A program made the position numbers and the translations under genes. Source: Spongiimicrobium salis (lineage in GTDB: Bacteria > Bacteroidota > Bacteroidia > Flavobacteriales > Flavobacteriaceae). From it: 64,000 nt of DNA. Below the pieces are notes generated by a model. That model searched no databases. It was not told the origin of the DNA and worked only from the letters and a program-made list of their open reading frames with translations. The stretch is from assembly GCF_043678055.1 (NCBI RefSeq), contig NZ_JBHEQA010000001.1, positions 1 to 64,000 of the forward strand. The letters are read 5' to 3'. Below, in pieces: positions 18,194-25,444 of this stretch; the stretch's first letter is position 1, and each line of letters starts with the position of its first letter.

Positions 18194-18700
18194 TACTGCG
18201 CTAATATCTTCTAAAATAGCCTCCGGTGTTTTTGTGCCGCATTGTATGGTATGTGTTGCTTTGGAATAGAAGGGACTACGTTCAAAAATGTGTTTTCCGA
18301 TGAATTCTGGCATATCTTCCTCCGAAATGGATGCGATTAGGGGACGTGTTGCTTTTTCCAGGGAAAGTCGGGCCGCCAATTCTCCAATAGTTAATTTTAA
18401 ATAGATCACATGATCAGCAAACTTTAGTGCAGTATCCATATTACCTGCATAACAAGGTGTACCTCCCCCGGTAGCCAGTACAACATCCTCCTCATCCTGC
18501 AGCACCCTATTTAAATATTCGTGTTCTTTCTTTCTAAAAAAAATTTCTCCCTTCTTCTGGAACAGTTCAGCTATGCTGGCTCCAAGCTGCTTTTCTATAT
18601 AATGGTCCAAGTCAATAAACTTGACGTTCAACGCTTCTGCCAAGAGTTTTCCTATCGTGGTTTTTCCACTGCCCATATACCCCACCAAGACTATTTTCAT
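18185..18700 (-). CDS. aroK: shikimate kinase
   Basis: Shikimate kinase phosphorylates shikimate in aromatic amino acid synthesis. The 171-residue protein has Walker A 'GYMGSGKTTIGKLLA', the substrate-binding 'FIDLDHYIEKQLGASIAELFQKKGEIFFRKKEHE', the 'VVLATGGGTPCY' loop, and the lid 'RPLI' with the conserved Arg. Length is typical. The gene ends inside the tail of the convergent phosphoribosyltransferase gene (9-bp overlap). Other aro genes are not nearby. Confidence 0.96.
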   Translation of the reverse strand: MKIVLVGYMGSGKTTIGKLLAEALNVKFIDLDHYIEKQLGASIAELFQKKGEIFFRKKEHEYLNRVLQDEEDVVLATGGGTPCYAGNMDTALKFADHVIYLKLTIGELAARLSLEKATRPLIASISEEDMPEFIGKHIFERSPFYSKATHTIQCGTKTPEAILEDISAVLG

Positions 18701-18773
18701 ATGTATGTTTTCTGTAAAATTCAGCTAATTTAAAGGGATTTCAAAGAAATTTAAAATTTATCTCAAAAAGGGC

Positions 18774-18803
18774 TTGTAAAATTAATTAATGATATTATAT
18801 TTG
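18774..18803 (+). promoter_or_regulatory. tRNA-Lys promoter
   Basis: TTG (18774-18776), a 19-bp spacer and TATATTTG (18796-18803), then CACCCGC. The block TTATATTTGCACCCGCT (18795-18811) is identical to that in the rRNA promoter. Transcription should begin near 18808, about 29 nt before the tRNA. Confidence 0.8.
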
Positions 18804-18836
18804 CACCCGCTAACACTAATAGCACATTGAAATTTT

Positions 18837-18909
18837 GACCTGGTAGCTCAGTTGGTAGAGCATCTCCCTTTTAAGGAGAGGGTCCTGGGTTCGAGCCCCA
18901 GCCAGGTCA
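18837..18909 (+). tRNA. tRNA-Lys (anticodon UUU)
   Basis: A full cloverleaf can be drawn: acceptor stem GACCTGG (18837-18843) with CCAGGTC (18902-18908) and discriminator A at 18909; D arm GCTC AGTTGGTA GAGC; anticodon stem TCTCC/GGAGA with loop CTTTTAA and anticodon TTT at 18870-18872; T arm with GGTTCGAGCCCC. The CCA end is not encoded. Confidence 0.98.
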
Positions 18910-18920
18910 CTGAATGAAGT

Positions 18921-18953
18921 AAAAAAGTCCGATGTTTCCATCGGACTTTTTTT
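18921..18953 (+). terminator. terminator after tRNA-Lys
   Basis: AAAAAAGTCCGATG pairs with CATCGGACTTTTTT around a TTTC loop, 11 bp after the tRNA. Confidence 0.9.
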
Positions 18954-19046
18954 ATGCAATACACGGACATACTTTGATGTTCTAGTAAATGCAATAGCTC
19001 CATTTTGAACGGTGTAAAAAGATATTTACACCCTTACCTCATGTAT

Positions 19047-19295
19047 CTAAAAACCAGGATTACATCCTGGTGCACTTGGATTGGCAGCACAAAAACCTTC
19101 TCCGGGATCATCCCCAAAACCGCAAACCGGATTTGTACCGTCATCACATAGTCTATCGCAACATTCATAGTAAATTTGATACGATTGTCCATTAAAAAAA
19201 GAGCAAACACCTCGATTATTAGTACTACCTCCTCCTATAAGTGCTTTTTGTTCAGCTTTGTTGAGGACTCTTCCAAGATTTTCAAATTTTTTCAT
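19047..19295 (-). CDS. double-glycine-leader, Cys-rich peptide (bacteriocin-like precursor)
   Basis: This 82-residue peptide begins MKKFENLGRVLNKAEQKALIGGG, which looks like the bacteriocin-type/ComC-like leader common in Bacteroidota, ending in a Gly-Gly cut site that PCAT-type ABC exporters recognise. The predicted core (about 60 residues) has seven cysteines (VCSFF, ECCDRLC, PVCGF, GFC, PGC) and many Gly, Pro and Asp. No modification enzyme, exporter or immunity gene is recognised within the window, so any transporter must act in trans. It may be a secreted antimicrobial or signalling peptide; function unproven. Confidence 0.75.
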   Translation of the reverse strand: MKKFENLGRVLNKAEQKALIGGGSTNNRGVCSFFNGQSYQIYYECCDRLCDDGTNPVCGFGDDPGEGFCAANPSAPGCNPGF

Positions 19296-19784
19296 AATTC
19301 ATTCAAATATTCACAGTTAATAAATTCATTTACAGAGTCTGTATAGATTAAACTACAAAGCTTCTAAACGGTTAGCTCAAAGGTTATTTTCCAACAAGAT
19401 CCACTGTTAATCATCGTTAATAATATATATTATCAGATTAAATGTAGTTATTTACCTTCAAAAAAAGATAAATTATCGTTTATTAACGCAATTTTTAACA
19501 GTCCTAATCTTTAAAACCATCTATGTATATTTTAAGTTATTCGGTCAATTCATTTTTATAAAGGGCATTCCTGCCCAAAGCCATGTTATTTTCACCCATC
19601 CTTTAGTAACTTTCATTTTGATTCTATACCTGTACTGTAGGACCATCCGTTAGATGTATTTCATTATAGAACCTCTATTAAGCGGCAGAGGTTTCTTGTA
19701 TCCTATGAAAAGCAGCGCACTTAATATGATAAACAGAATTGACAGTAGGGCAATTAGAGCTGTTTTGAGCATCAGGGAGAATCG

Positions 19785-20010
19785 TTCTTTTGATTTAGGC
19801 ATTTGATGTTGAACTAGTTCACTCCAGTCTAAGGTACCATGTTTTCTATGCCAGACCAAAACGGAACTCCTACCATGGATACCATATGCTCTTTGTGCTT
19901 GTTTACAGATTATCTCGCCTTTTTTTACTTTGGGATACCACTGATAATTTAAAGCTTAAATTATAATCCCGCTGAGTACGCTTATGCATTGGGTTTTCTG
20001 AATACTTCAT
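19785..20010 (-). pseudogene. IS3-family transposase OrfA remnant (frameshifted)
   Basis: Reading leftwards from ATG 20010 the first frame gives MKYSENPMHKRTQRDYNLSF and then KLSVVSQSKKRRDNL before a stop. A second frame continues with ICKQAQRAYGIHGRSSVLVW, then HRKHGTLDWS and MPKSKE. Joined together, these match the N-terminal helix-turn-helix part of IS3-family OrfA proteins as I know them from Bacteroidota. After MPKSKE the match stops and no OrfB (DDE) part is seen. The gene is therefore broken by at least one frameshift and a large deletion. Confidence 0.8.
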
Positions 20011-20027
20011 AAATAAGTCGATTTATT

Positions 20028-20051
20028 GTCACCTTATTTCAGGACGAGACA
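20028..20051 (-). mobile_element. probable terminal inverted repeat of the decayed IS3-type element
   Basis: On the minus strand this reads TGTCTCGTCCTGAAATAAGG followed by TGAC, 18 bp upstream of the transposase start. The TGTC-CGTCCTGAAATA pattern resembles ends of Bacteroidota IS3 elements (from memory of such elements). I found no matching right end within the region. Confidence 0.55.
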
Positions 20052-20059
20052 ATAAAGAC

Positions 20060-20091
20060 AAAAAAGCCTGTAGATATTTACAGGCTTTTTT
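20060..20091. terminator. terminator-like hairpin beside the IS end
   Basis: AAAAAGCCTGTA pairs with TACAGGCTTTTT around GATAT, flanked by A and T runs, so it could work on either strand. The gene it served, if any, is not evident. Confidence 0.65.
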
Positions 20092-20270
20092 ATTTTTAAA
20101 TCTCACTAAATTTCTAATAAGGTCAATGGCCTCCGTACGCAGTACGAAAATCGATTTTAGATTCTTGGCCTCACAGGCTTTTATTTTCTAGTTAAAAATA
20201 GATCGCAAATCTTTTGTGGATGCTCTTCTGTCATAACTACACCTAGAATACAAGCTAAAAAAGAACAATA

Positions 20271-20305
20271 AAAAAGGCTTGGTCGTTATGACACCAAGCC
20301 TTTTT
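20271..20305. terminator. terminator-like hairpin
   Basis: AAAAAGGCTTGGT (20271-20283) pairs perfectly with ACCAAGCCTTTTT (20293-20305) around a 9-nt loop. No gene ends close by on either strand; the nearest minus-strand gene ends at 20580, so it may terminate that operon on the minus strand. Confidence 0.65.
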
Positions 20306-20579
20306 AAAATACTGCCCATACTTTTTATAAATATCTAAATATGAGTATCGCGCAGTTGAACAAGCTAACACTTTATCTTAGTTCCGCCCTTAGCTTTAAG
20401 AATATCCCATACTGCTTTGCCCTCAATACCAAAAAAACAGTCAAGAATAGTACCTGAACTAATATTTTACAGTAGGGTACGCATAAGCAGTAAAACGTAT
20501 AAATACCCTATTACAATGGTTATTTTCTCCTGATATTATTAAATTAATACCCAAAAAATACCCCAAAAGAACATTTCTT

Positions 20580-20879
20580 TTATGGCACTCCATCGAGAAT
20601 TACAAGATTGCTTCCTTTTAAGATTAGTTTGCAACTACAACTTGATTTAGAAAACTGTTTATAGAGCGATGTATCTCCTTTTTCAGTATACCCTATATCC
20701 CATAAACTATTTAAAGCAGTGGATAGCGTATTTGCTGTCAAAAAGTTGAAACAAACCAAGGATTCCAATGGGTATAACCTAACATTACTAATCCCATTAA
20801 TTTTTTGCAATTCCGCTTTAATACAATCGGAACAATCGTCACAAAACACTTGTTGAATTGGTATTCTTGCTAAAGACAT
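20580..20879 (-). CDS. heavy-metal-associated-like (HMA-fold) small protein
   Basis: The 99-residue protein reads like one HMA/ferredoxin-like beta-alpha-beta unit: 'IPIQQVFCDDCSDCIKAELQKINGISNVRLYPLESLVCFNFL ... ALNSLWDIGY'. The metal motif is CDDCSDC, i.e. CxxCxxC rather than the usual MxCxxC. A second cysteine pair (SCSCK) lies in the C-terminal part. It is the last gene of the cytochrome c/YceI/OB-fold/DUF5777 operon, 24 bp after the DUF5777 gene, which suggests a role in metal or copper handling for that system (inference). Confidence 0.65.
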   Translation of the reverse strand: MSLARIPIQQVFCDDCSDCIKAELQKINGISNVRLYPLESLVCFNFLTANTLSTALNSLWDIGYTEKGDTSLYKQFSKSSCSCKLILKGSNLVILDGVP

Positions 20880-20903
20880 TATCCTTCCTTTCTACTAAAA
20901 TTA

Positions 20904-21749
20904 TTAAAACACTCTTGATAGGTTAAACCCAAAGAAAATATTACCCGTTCTCCAATCGCCCGTTCCTTGTCCCAAAAACCCGTTTGTGTTCATGGGCTGT
21001 GCATTGGTAAAATGTAATTGAAATACATGACCTCCCGTTTCGATATCTACACCAATAGAGAGTGGATTAACAAAGGGAGAAGTTGCAGCTCTATTCAAAT
21101 GATATCCATAATCCACATTGACCGATAATCTCTTGGTTATCTTATGTCTGCCTCCAAAACCAATGACGTATTGGGAATTATCCTGCTCGTCGATATCTAC
21201 AAAGTTATCGTGAAAGAACGTAGGCATTAATTGAAGTGAAAAATTAGAATTAAACTTCTTTGAGATCAATAGTTGAGTCGTATATCCCAATCGATTTTTA
21301 AACTCTAACCTCGGCAAAATAGCTCTATCCAATGAGGTATTGATGAGAATATTACTTGAACTTACGACAGTAAAGGGGAAGCCTCCTTTTTTCTCACGAA
21401 GCAACCTCATTTTAAGAGAGGATTCATAAATTTTTCGAAAAGAACTTCGTGACACTCCTATATTGATGCCATCTGTAATACCGTAAAGAAAATTTAGTCT
21501 TGTTACCGCTTGATCAAGACCAAAAAAATCTTCAAAACCTGTCTCTATGGAACCAAATCTATGGGATACCACAAAATACAGCTCTTTGCCCGATATCATT
21601 TTGGTAGATTCAAAATTCACGATTTTTAGTCCCTTGAAAGCGGCACTTTTAAAGTCTTCTTCAGCTTCAACATCTATTTCTGAGAACAAATCATCTTGAG
21701 CCAATGCCAGCATTGGTATTAAGAGAATTAATAGGTGGATATATTTCAT
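20904..21749 (-). CDS. DUF5777 family outer-membrane beta-barrel protein
   Basis: The 281-residue protein has a signal peptide (MKYIHLLILLIPMLALAQ) and a series of amphipathic strands ('GKELYFVVSHRFGSIETGFEDFFGLDQAVTRLNFLYGITDGINIGVSRSS'), ending 'NIFFGFNLSRVF' with a C-terminal aromatic, as outer-membrane barrels do. It matches DUF5777, a Bacteroidota family of unknown function that in my knowledge often stands next to cytochrome c and YceI genes, as it does here. Confidence 0.85.
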   Translation of the reverse strand: MKYIHLLILLIPMLALAQDDLFSEIDVEAEEDFKSAAFKGLKIVNFESTKMISGKELYFVVSHRFGSIETGFEDFFGLDQAVTRLNFLYGITDGINIGVSRSSFRKIYESSLKMRLLREKKGGFPFTVVSSSNILINTSLDRAILPRLEFKNRLGYTTQLLISKKFNSNFSLQLMPTFFHDNFVDIDEQDNSQYVIGFGGRHKITKRLSVNVDYGYHLNRAATSPFVNPLSIGVDIETGGHVFQLHFTNAQPMNTNGFLGQGTGDWRTGNIFFGFNLSRVF

Positions 21750-21756
21750 TATAATT

Positions 21757-22152
21757 TTATTTATTTATTACGGTAGCTTGGTCAATTTTAACCATTTCAA
21801 GAAGCTCATCGTAGCCAACACACCGTCCTTTAATTGTTATTACGCCTTCTTTTACTTCTGACATTGCTCCTGCATTAAAACGAACCTGTATTTGATCATT
21901 TAGGACCACCTCGTCTTCTTCTACATTGGTTATATTTCCATTTATCTCTATGACATTATCTAAATAGTTCGTCGTAGCCAAGGATTCATTGTTTTGAAAA
22001 TTGGCAAACAATTCTTTGGCCGATAAGGTCGCCGTAGCTTCTTCATTTGCAATGTCTCTGTGCTTACTATTAAATGTGTAATTATAAACGAAACCGCCTA
22101 TGGCAAGTACAACAAGAATAGTCCCTAGGATTGCAATTTTTTTCTTTTTCAT
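21757..22152 (-). CDS. OB-fold (tRNA_anti-like) membrane-anchored protein
   Basis: The 131-residue protein has an N-terminal hydrophobic anchor (KKKKIAILGTILVVLAIGGFVYNYTF) and an OB-fold-like domain: 'LSAKELFANFQNNESLATTNYLDNVIEINGNITNVEEDEVVLNDQIQVRFNAGAM ... VITIKGRCVGYDELLEMVKIDQATVI'. This matches the tRNA_anti-like family (PF12869), whose cellular role is unknown. Its ATG overlaps the stop of the YceI gene (ATGA type), so the two are translationally coupled. Confidence 0.82.
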   Translation of the reverse strand: MKKKKIAILGTILVVLAIGGFVYNYTFNSKHRDIANEEATATLSAKELFANFQNNESLATTNYLDNVIEINGNITNVEEDEVVLNDQIQVRFNAGAMSEVKEGVITIKGRCVGYDELLEMVKIDQATVINK

Positions 22153-22715
22153 TTTTGACTAAGTTTAAAATCAAGAGAAACTATTATTTCTTTGGCTATT
22201 TTGTTTTTTACGACACTTGGTATTTCAATATCGAAATCTTCAGGTCCCACTATGAATGAACCCGATATCATTATAGCCCCATCTACCTTACTGAGACTAA
22301 GGGGCGTATTAATTTGCTTTGCTTTCCCGCGCAATTCTATTTTCCCATCAACAATCGCTTCCACCTTATTTTCTTTTAAATCAGAAAAATTGAAATTCAA
22401 TAGCTTTCCTTTAAAAGTTGCTTTCGGATATACTTCCGATTCAATATAATTCTCATTAAAATGCTCTTCCATTAAAGAATTTTTAAACCGAAAACTCTTC
22501 ATAAGGCCCAAAGCGGCAATTTCACCTGTGGCCGTATTTAAAATTACAGTCACAGATTCGTTTGTAGCTTTTACCGGTTCAAAAAGTTCTTCAGAGGCCT
22601 CAAATGTCAAATTGCCTTTTTTGTCAATATATTTACTCTGTGCCTGAACAGAGCTTAGCATGCCAAATACCATAGCAATCAAAAACAGGCTTACACTACT
22701 TCTTACTTTTTTCAT
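22149..22715 (-). CDS. YceI family periplasmic protein
   Basis: The 188-residue protein has a signal peptide ending near VQAQS and the YceI lipocalin-like domain: 'GNLTFEASEELFEPVKATNESVTVILNTATGEIAALGLMKSFRFKNSLMEEHFNENYIESEVYPKATFKGKLLNF'. YceI proteins bind long-chain isoprenoids or lipids in the periplasm. The spacing in the operon (19 bp after the cytochrome gene, 4-bp overlap with the OB-fold gene) suggests that the set works together at the envelope. Confidence 0.9.
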   Translation of the reverse strand: MKKVRSSVSLFLIAMVFGMLSSVQAQSKYIDKKGNLTFEASEELFEPVKATNESVTVILNTATGEIAALGLMKSFRFKNSLMEEHFNENYIESEVYPKATFKGKLLNFNFSDLKENKVEAIVDGKIELRGKAKQINTPLSLSKVDGAIMISGSFIVGPEDFDIEIPSVVKNKIAKEIIVSLDFKLSQK

Positions 22716-22734
22716 AATTTTCTTATTTAATATT

Positions 22735-23106
22735 TCAATTTTCTAATTTGCCATCCGTTATCCACTGATCCACCAAATCTATGGTGGCTTGTGGTAGTCT
22801 GCCAGAAGGGGGCATCGCACCTGGCGCCCCACTTTGTAAACTCATTCTATTTAGGATCATACTGGCCCTTTGATCAACTTCATTAAAATTCACTAAAGGG
22901 AATGGTGCTCCATTTACAGGTGGGTCTGTATGACAACCAAGGCACGCACTCTGGATTATGGGCAAGATATTATCCTCATAAGTAACCAAGGCATTAGGGT
23001 CAGCAGGGTCATTTGCATTGTCTATTAAGTCACTTTCACTAACATTGCTACAGCTATAGCTAGCAAGAGTTAAAAGTGACAAAAGCATTAATTTTCTTTT
23101 TTGCAT
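22735..23106 (-). CDS. cytochrome c-like lipoprotein
   Basis: Starting at the second methionine cluster (MQKRKLMLLSLLTLASYSCS) gives a 123-residue lipoprotein with Cys in the lipobox; an upstream start at 23148 would put 14 extra residues before the signal and is less likely. One haem-binding motif CLGCH lies in 'IIQSACLGCHTDPPVNGAPFPLVNF', and 'APGAMPPSGRLPQATIDLVDQWITDGKLEN' supplies the axial Met region. This is a single-haem c-type cytochrome domain as found in Bacteroidota surface electron-transfer or sensing operons. First gene of a five-gene operon running left to 20580. Confidence 0.87.
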   Translation of the reverse strand: MQKRKLMLLSLLTLASYSCSNVSESDLIDNANDPADPNALVTYEDNILPIIQSACLGCHTDPPVNGAPFPLVNFNEVDQRASMILNRMSLQSGAPGAMPPSGRLPQATIDLVDQWITDGKLEN

Positions 23107-23490
23107 TTTTCTTGTTTTGATTAGAAATTTTTCAATCATCCGGAGCATGAAACATACTCCCTAACGATTTAGAAATAAGGCACAAAGGTCGCCATCGAAT
23201 TAAAATAGTGGTAGTAAAAATGCGCCAAAGATGTTAATGCTACCGACAAGACGATAGCAAAAAACCGACCGAATATCACATTTCCGACATTTGTTTTTTT
23301 CAGTAGGAAGAATCCCTTATTTTAATGGAAGCCAGTAGTTTCTTGTGAAGCTAAAAGTCAACTAAAAATTAGTACTTCTAAGCGTATCTAAAATTAATTT
23401 CAATATACTATTGTAACACCTATATGCAAGCATAAAGCGCCTTAATTTAAGTTATGGATTTAAAATCAAAAGGGCTAGAAAAGGGGGATG
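23107..23490. other. intergenic region upstream of the cytochrome operon
   Basis: These 384 bp contain no gene, repeat or clear TAnnTTTG promoter on either strand. It separates the end of the hydrolase-AraC gene from the start of the cytochrome operon. Confidence 0.4.
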
Positions 23491-25149
23491 TTAGTTCCTC
23501 AAATCAGAAGGACTGATATCGAATTTCTTTTTAAAGCATTTAGAAAAATAAGAAGGATTTGAAAACCCTGCTTTAAAGGCAATTTCAGAAATAGTACCCT
23601 CTCTATTTAAAATAAGTTCTTTTGCAAAATTTAAACGCATTGAAGAAATCAGTTGATTTGGAGATATTTGCGACATCTCCTTTAATTTTCGCTGTAATTG
23701 TCGTTCACTAACAGCCAATTCCCTACACAGCATTTCTACACCAAAACATTCATTATTTAGGTGCGTATTGATCGATTGCAATACTCCTTCAAGAAAAGTG
23801 TCATCATGAATTAACTTCGTCCCTTTAACAGCATTAAAAGAAGCTTCTTGCTTTATCTTTTCCTTAACGGTATATAACAGAAAAGAATTTCCAGATACTG
23901 TTTTAAAAATAGTTTTATAGGTAGTAAAAGCCAAATCAGTACCCACCAATAAATTCTTTACCGTTTGTGTTAACAGAATCTGATTAGATACAGATTCCCT
24001 ATCCATAAATGTGGAAAAGTCCAATACCTCTTTGCTAATACAATTTCCTACAATACACTCTTTGATATGGATTCCTATAGCCAATGGTATATGTAATTCC
24101 CTGAATGCATTCATTAAATCCATACTACAATTAGCTGCCTTACTCGGGCCATCAAAAGTGGCTATAAACGTCTCTGTATTATAATGGACCAAAGCCCCTC
24201 TATGTTGTTCTATAGCTTGATCAACTATGTCTTTGCTCTTAGGATTATCTTTATTTGAAGGAATAAAGCGACCAACAACTATGGTATAGAGTTGTTTTTC
24301 ATACACAGATTTTGGTTTTACATTTAAAATGAAAGATTTCATCTCTTCCAAAACCTCTTGGGTATTGTCTGTCCAGAACAAATGATCACTACCTTCAAAT
24401 TCAACAAGCTTTGCATTTTCAATTCGTTCTTCTATAAATCGACCTTCTTCAATTTTCACATCTATATCACCCCTGCGCTGTAACATCAAAGTTGGTACTT
24501 TTACAGCATCTAGAATATTAATAATATCTACTTGAGTGTTCATTTTAGTCAGCTTCAAAGCAGCACTTGGACTTGCACCCGAACGAAAATAATTCGCCAA
24601 CCAATCCATAAATACGGTATCGTCAGCTTTGGAAGGGGCCAACGATTCTAAATTCATCTCTCCACTTCCCCAATTTTTTTCAATGCAATCATACACCTTC
24701 TGACGTTCTGCGCAAGTAGGTGCCCACGGATAATCTGGAGCATAAACACGTTTGGCAAATATTCCAAAAGTAATCAGGGAAATTGTTCTATTTGGATAGG
24801 TTGCAGCAAATAGGGCTGATACAGATCCGCCCTCAGAATGGCCAAACAAAACTGCTTTCTCAGCGTTAACGGCATCCATTACGGCTCTTATATCATCCAT
24901 CCGTTCTTCTAAAGTAGGGAATTCTATAACTCTGTCCGAAAGTCCTGTACCTCTCTTATCAAACAGAATAACTCTAGCTATTTTACCCAATTCACTTAAA
25001 AAACTGACCAATTCGGGACAAGCCCACATCAAATCAATATTAGAGATCCATCCTGGAATATACACCAAATCGATATCTCCCGACCCAAAAACTTGATAGG
25101 CAACATTAACTGAATAACTTTTGGTGTATTTGGTTTCTGGTTTCTTCAA
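23491..25149 (-). CDS. alpha/beta hydrolase - degenerate cyclase-like - AraC HTH fusion regulator
   Basis: The 552-residue protein joins three parts. Residues 1-275 are an alpha/beta hydrolase with nucleophile elbow GHSEGG (Ser105), a likely Asp228 and His256 (SDHLFW). Residues about 287-420 look like a class III nucleotide cyclase-type domain ('YTIVVGRFIPSNKDNPKSKDIVDQAIEQHRGALVHYNTETFIATFDGPSKAANCSMDLM', 'PLAIGIHIKECIVGN'). The metal-binding Asp usually found in its first strand is absent, so it is probably not a cyclase. Residues about 455-552 are an AraC-type DNA-binding domain ('AVSERQLQRKLKEM', 'ISEIAFKAGFSNPSYFSKCFKKKF'). It may sense a small ligand through the hydrolase part. No signal peptide. 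Confidence 0.88.
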   Translation of the reverse strand: MKKPETKYTKSYSVNVAYQVFGSGDIDLVYIPGWISNIDLMWACPELVSFLSELGKIARVILFDKRGTGLSDRVIEFPTLEERMDDIRAVMDAVNAEKAVLFGHSEGGSVSALFAATYPNRTISLITFGIFAKRVYAPDYPWAPTCAERQKVYDCIEKNWGSGEMNLESLAPSKADDTVFMDWLANYFRSGASPSAALKLTKMNTQVDIINILDAVKVPTLMLQRRGDIDVKIEEGRFIEERIENAKLVEFEGSDHLFWTDNTQEVLEEMKSFILNVKPKSVYEKQLYTIVVGRFIPSNKDNPKSKDIVDQAIEQHRGALVHYNTETFIATFDGPSKAANCSMDLMNAFRELHIPLAIGIHIKECIVGNCISKEVLDFSTFMDRESVSNQILLTQTVKNLLVGTDLAFTTYKTIFKTVSGNSFLLYTVKEKIKQEASFNAVKGTKLIHDDTFLEGVLQSINTHLNNECFGVEMLCRELAVSERQLQRKLKEMSQISPNQLISSMRLNFAKELILNREGTISEIAFKAGFSNPSYFSKCFKKKFDISPSDLRN

Positions 25150-25444
25150 AGTAAGATACTTTTAGTCAAACTTCTACTTTAGTTTTTTATACTTTCTGTA
25201 ATTTGGCAGATTTTTGAACTTGGTTTACTTAACAGAAAAGTGAACAAAAATCGATAGGACTAAATTATGATAGTTCTGTCTTAGTTCCCATAAAATAGAG
25301 TATACAATGGGTGTACATGGAAACAACTCCCACATAAAAAGGCAACAAATAGGTATACAAAAGGTAGACACGATTGAAAAACAACACTACCAATGAAGTA
25401 TTTAGCTTGAAATGTATGCTTAACAGATCAAGGGAGATTCATTG

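Larger units (their letters stand above)
19296..20579. other. gene-poor region with decayed IS and hairpins
   Basis: These 1.3 kb hold no intact gene. Bases 19785-20051 carry remains of an IS3-type element. Two terminator-like hairpins stand at 20060-20091 and 20271-20305. Bases 19300-19650 are AT-rich with no coding signal that I trust. Bases 20310-20579 likewise show nothing I can name. Confidence 0.55.

Noticed and set aside
25307..25396. Short plus-strand frame between the AraC-fusion and TPR genes (MGVHGNNSHIKRQQIGIQKV and further)
   Set aside because: No membrane or family features, no promoter match, and no conservation information.
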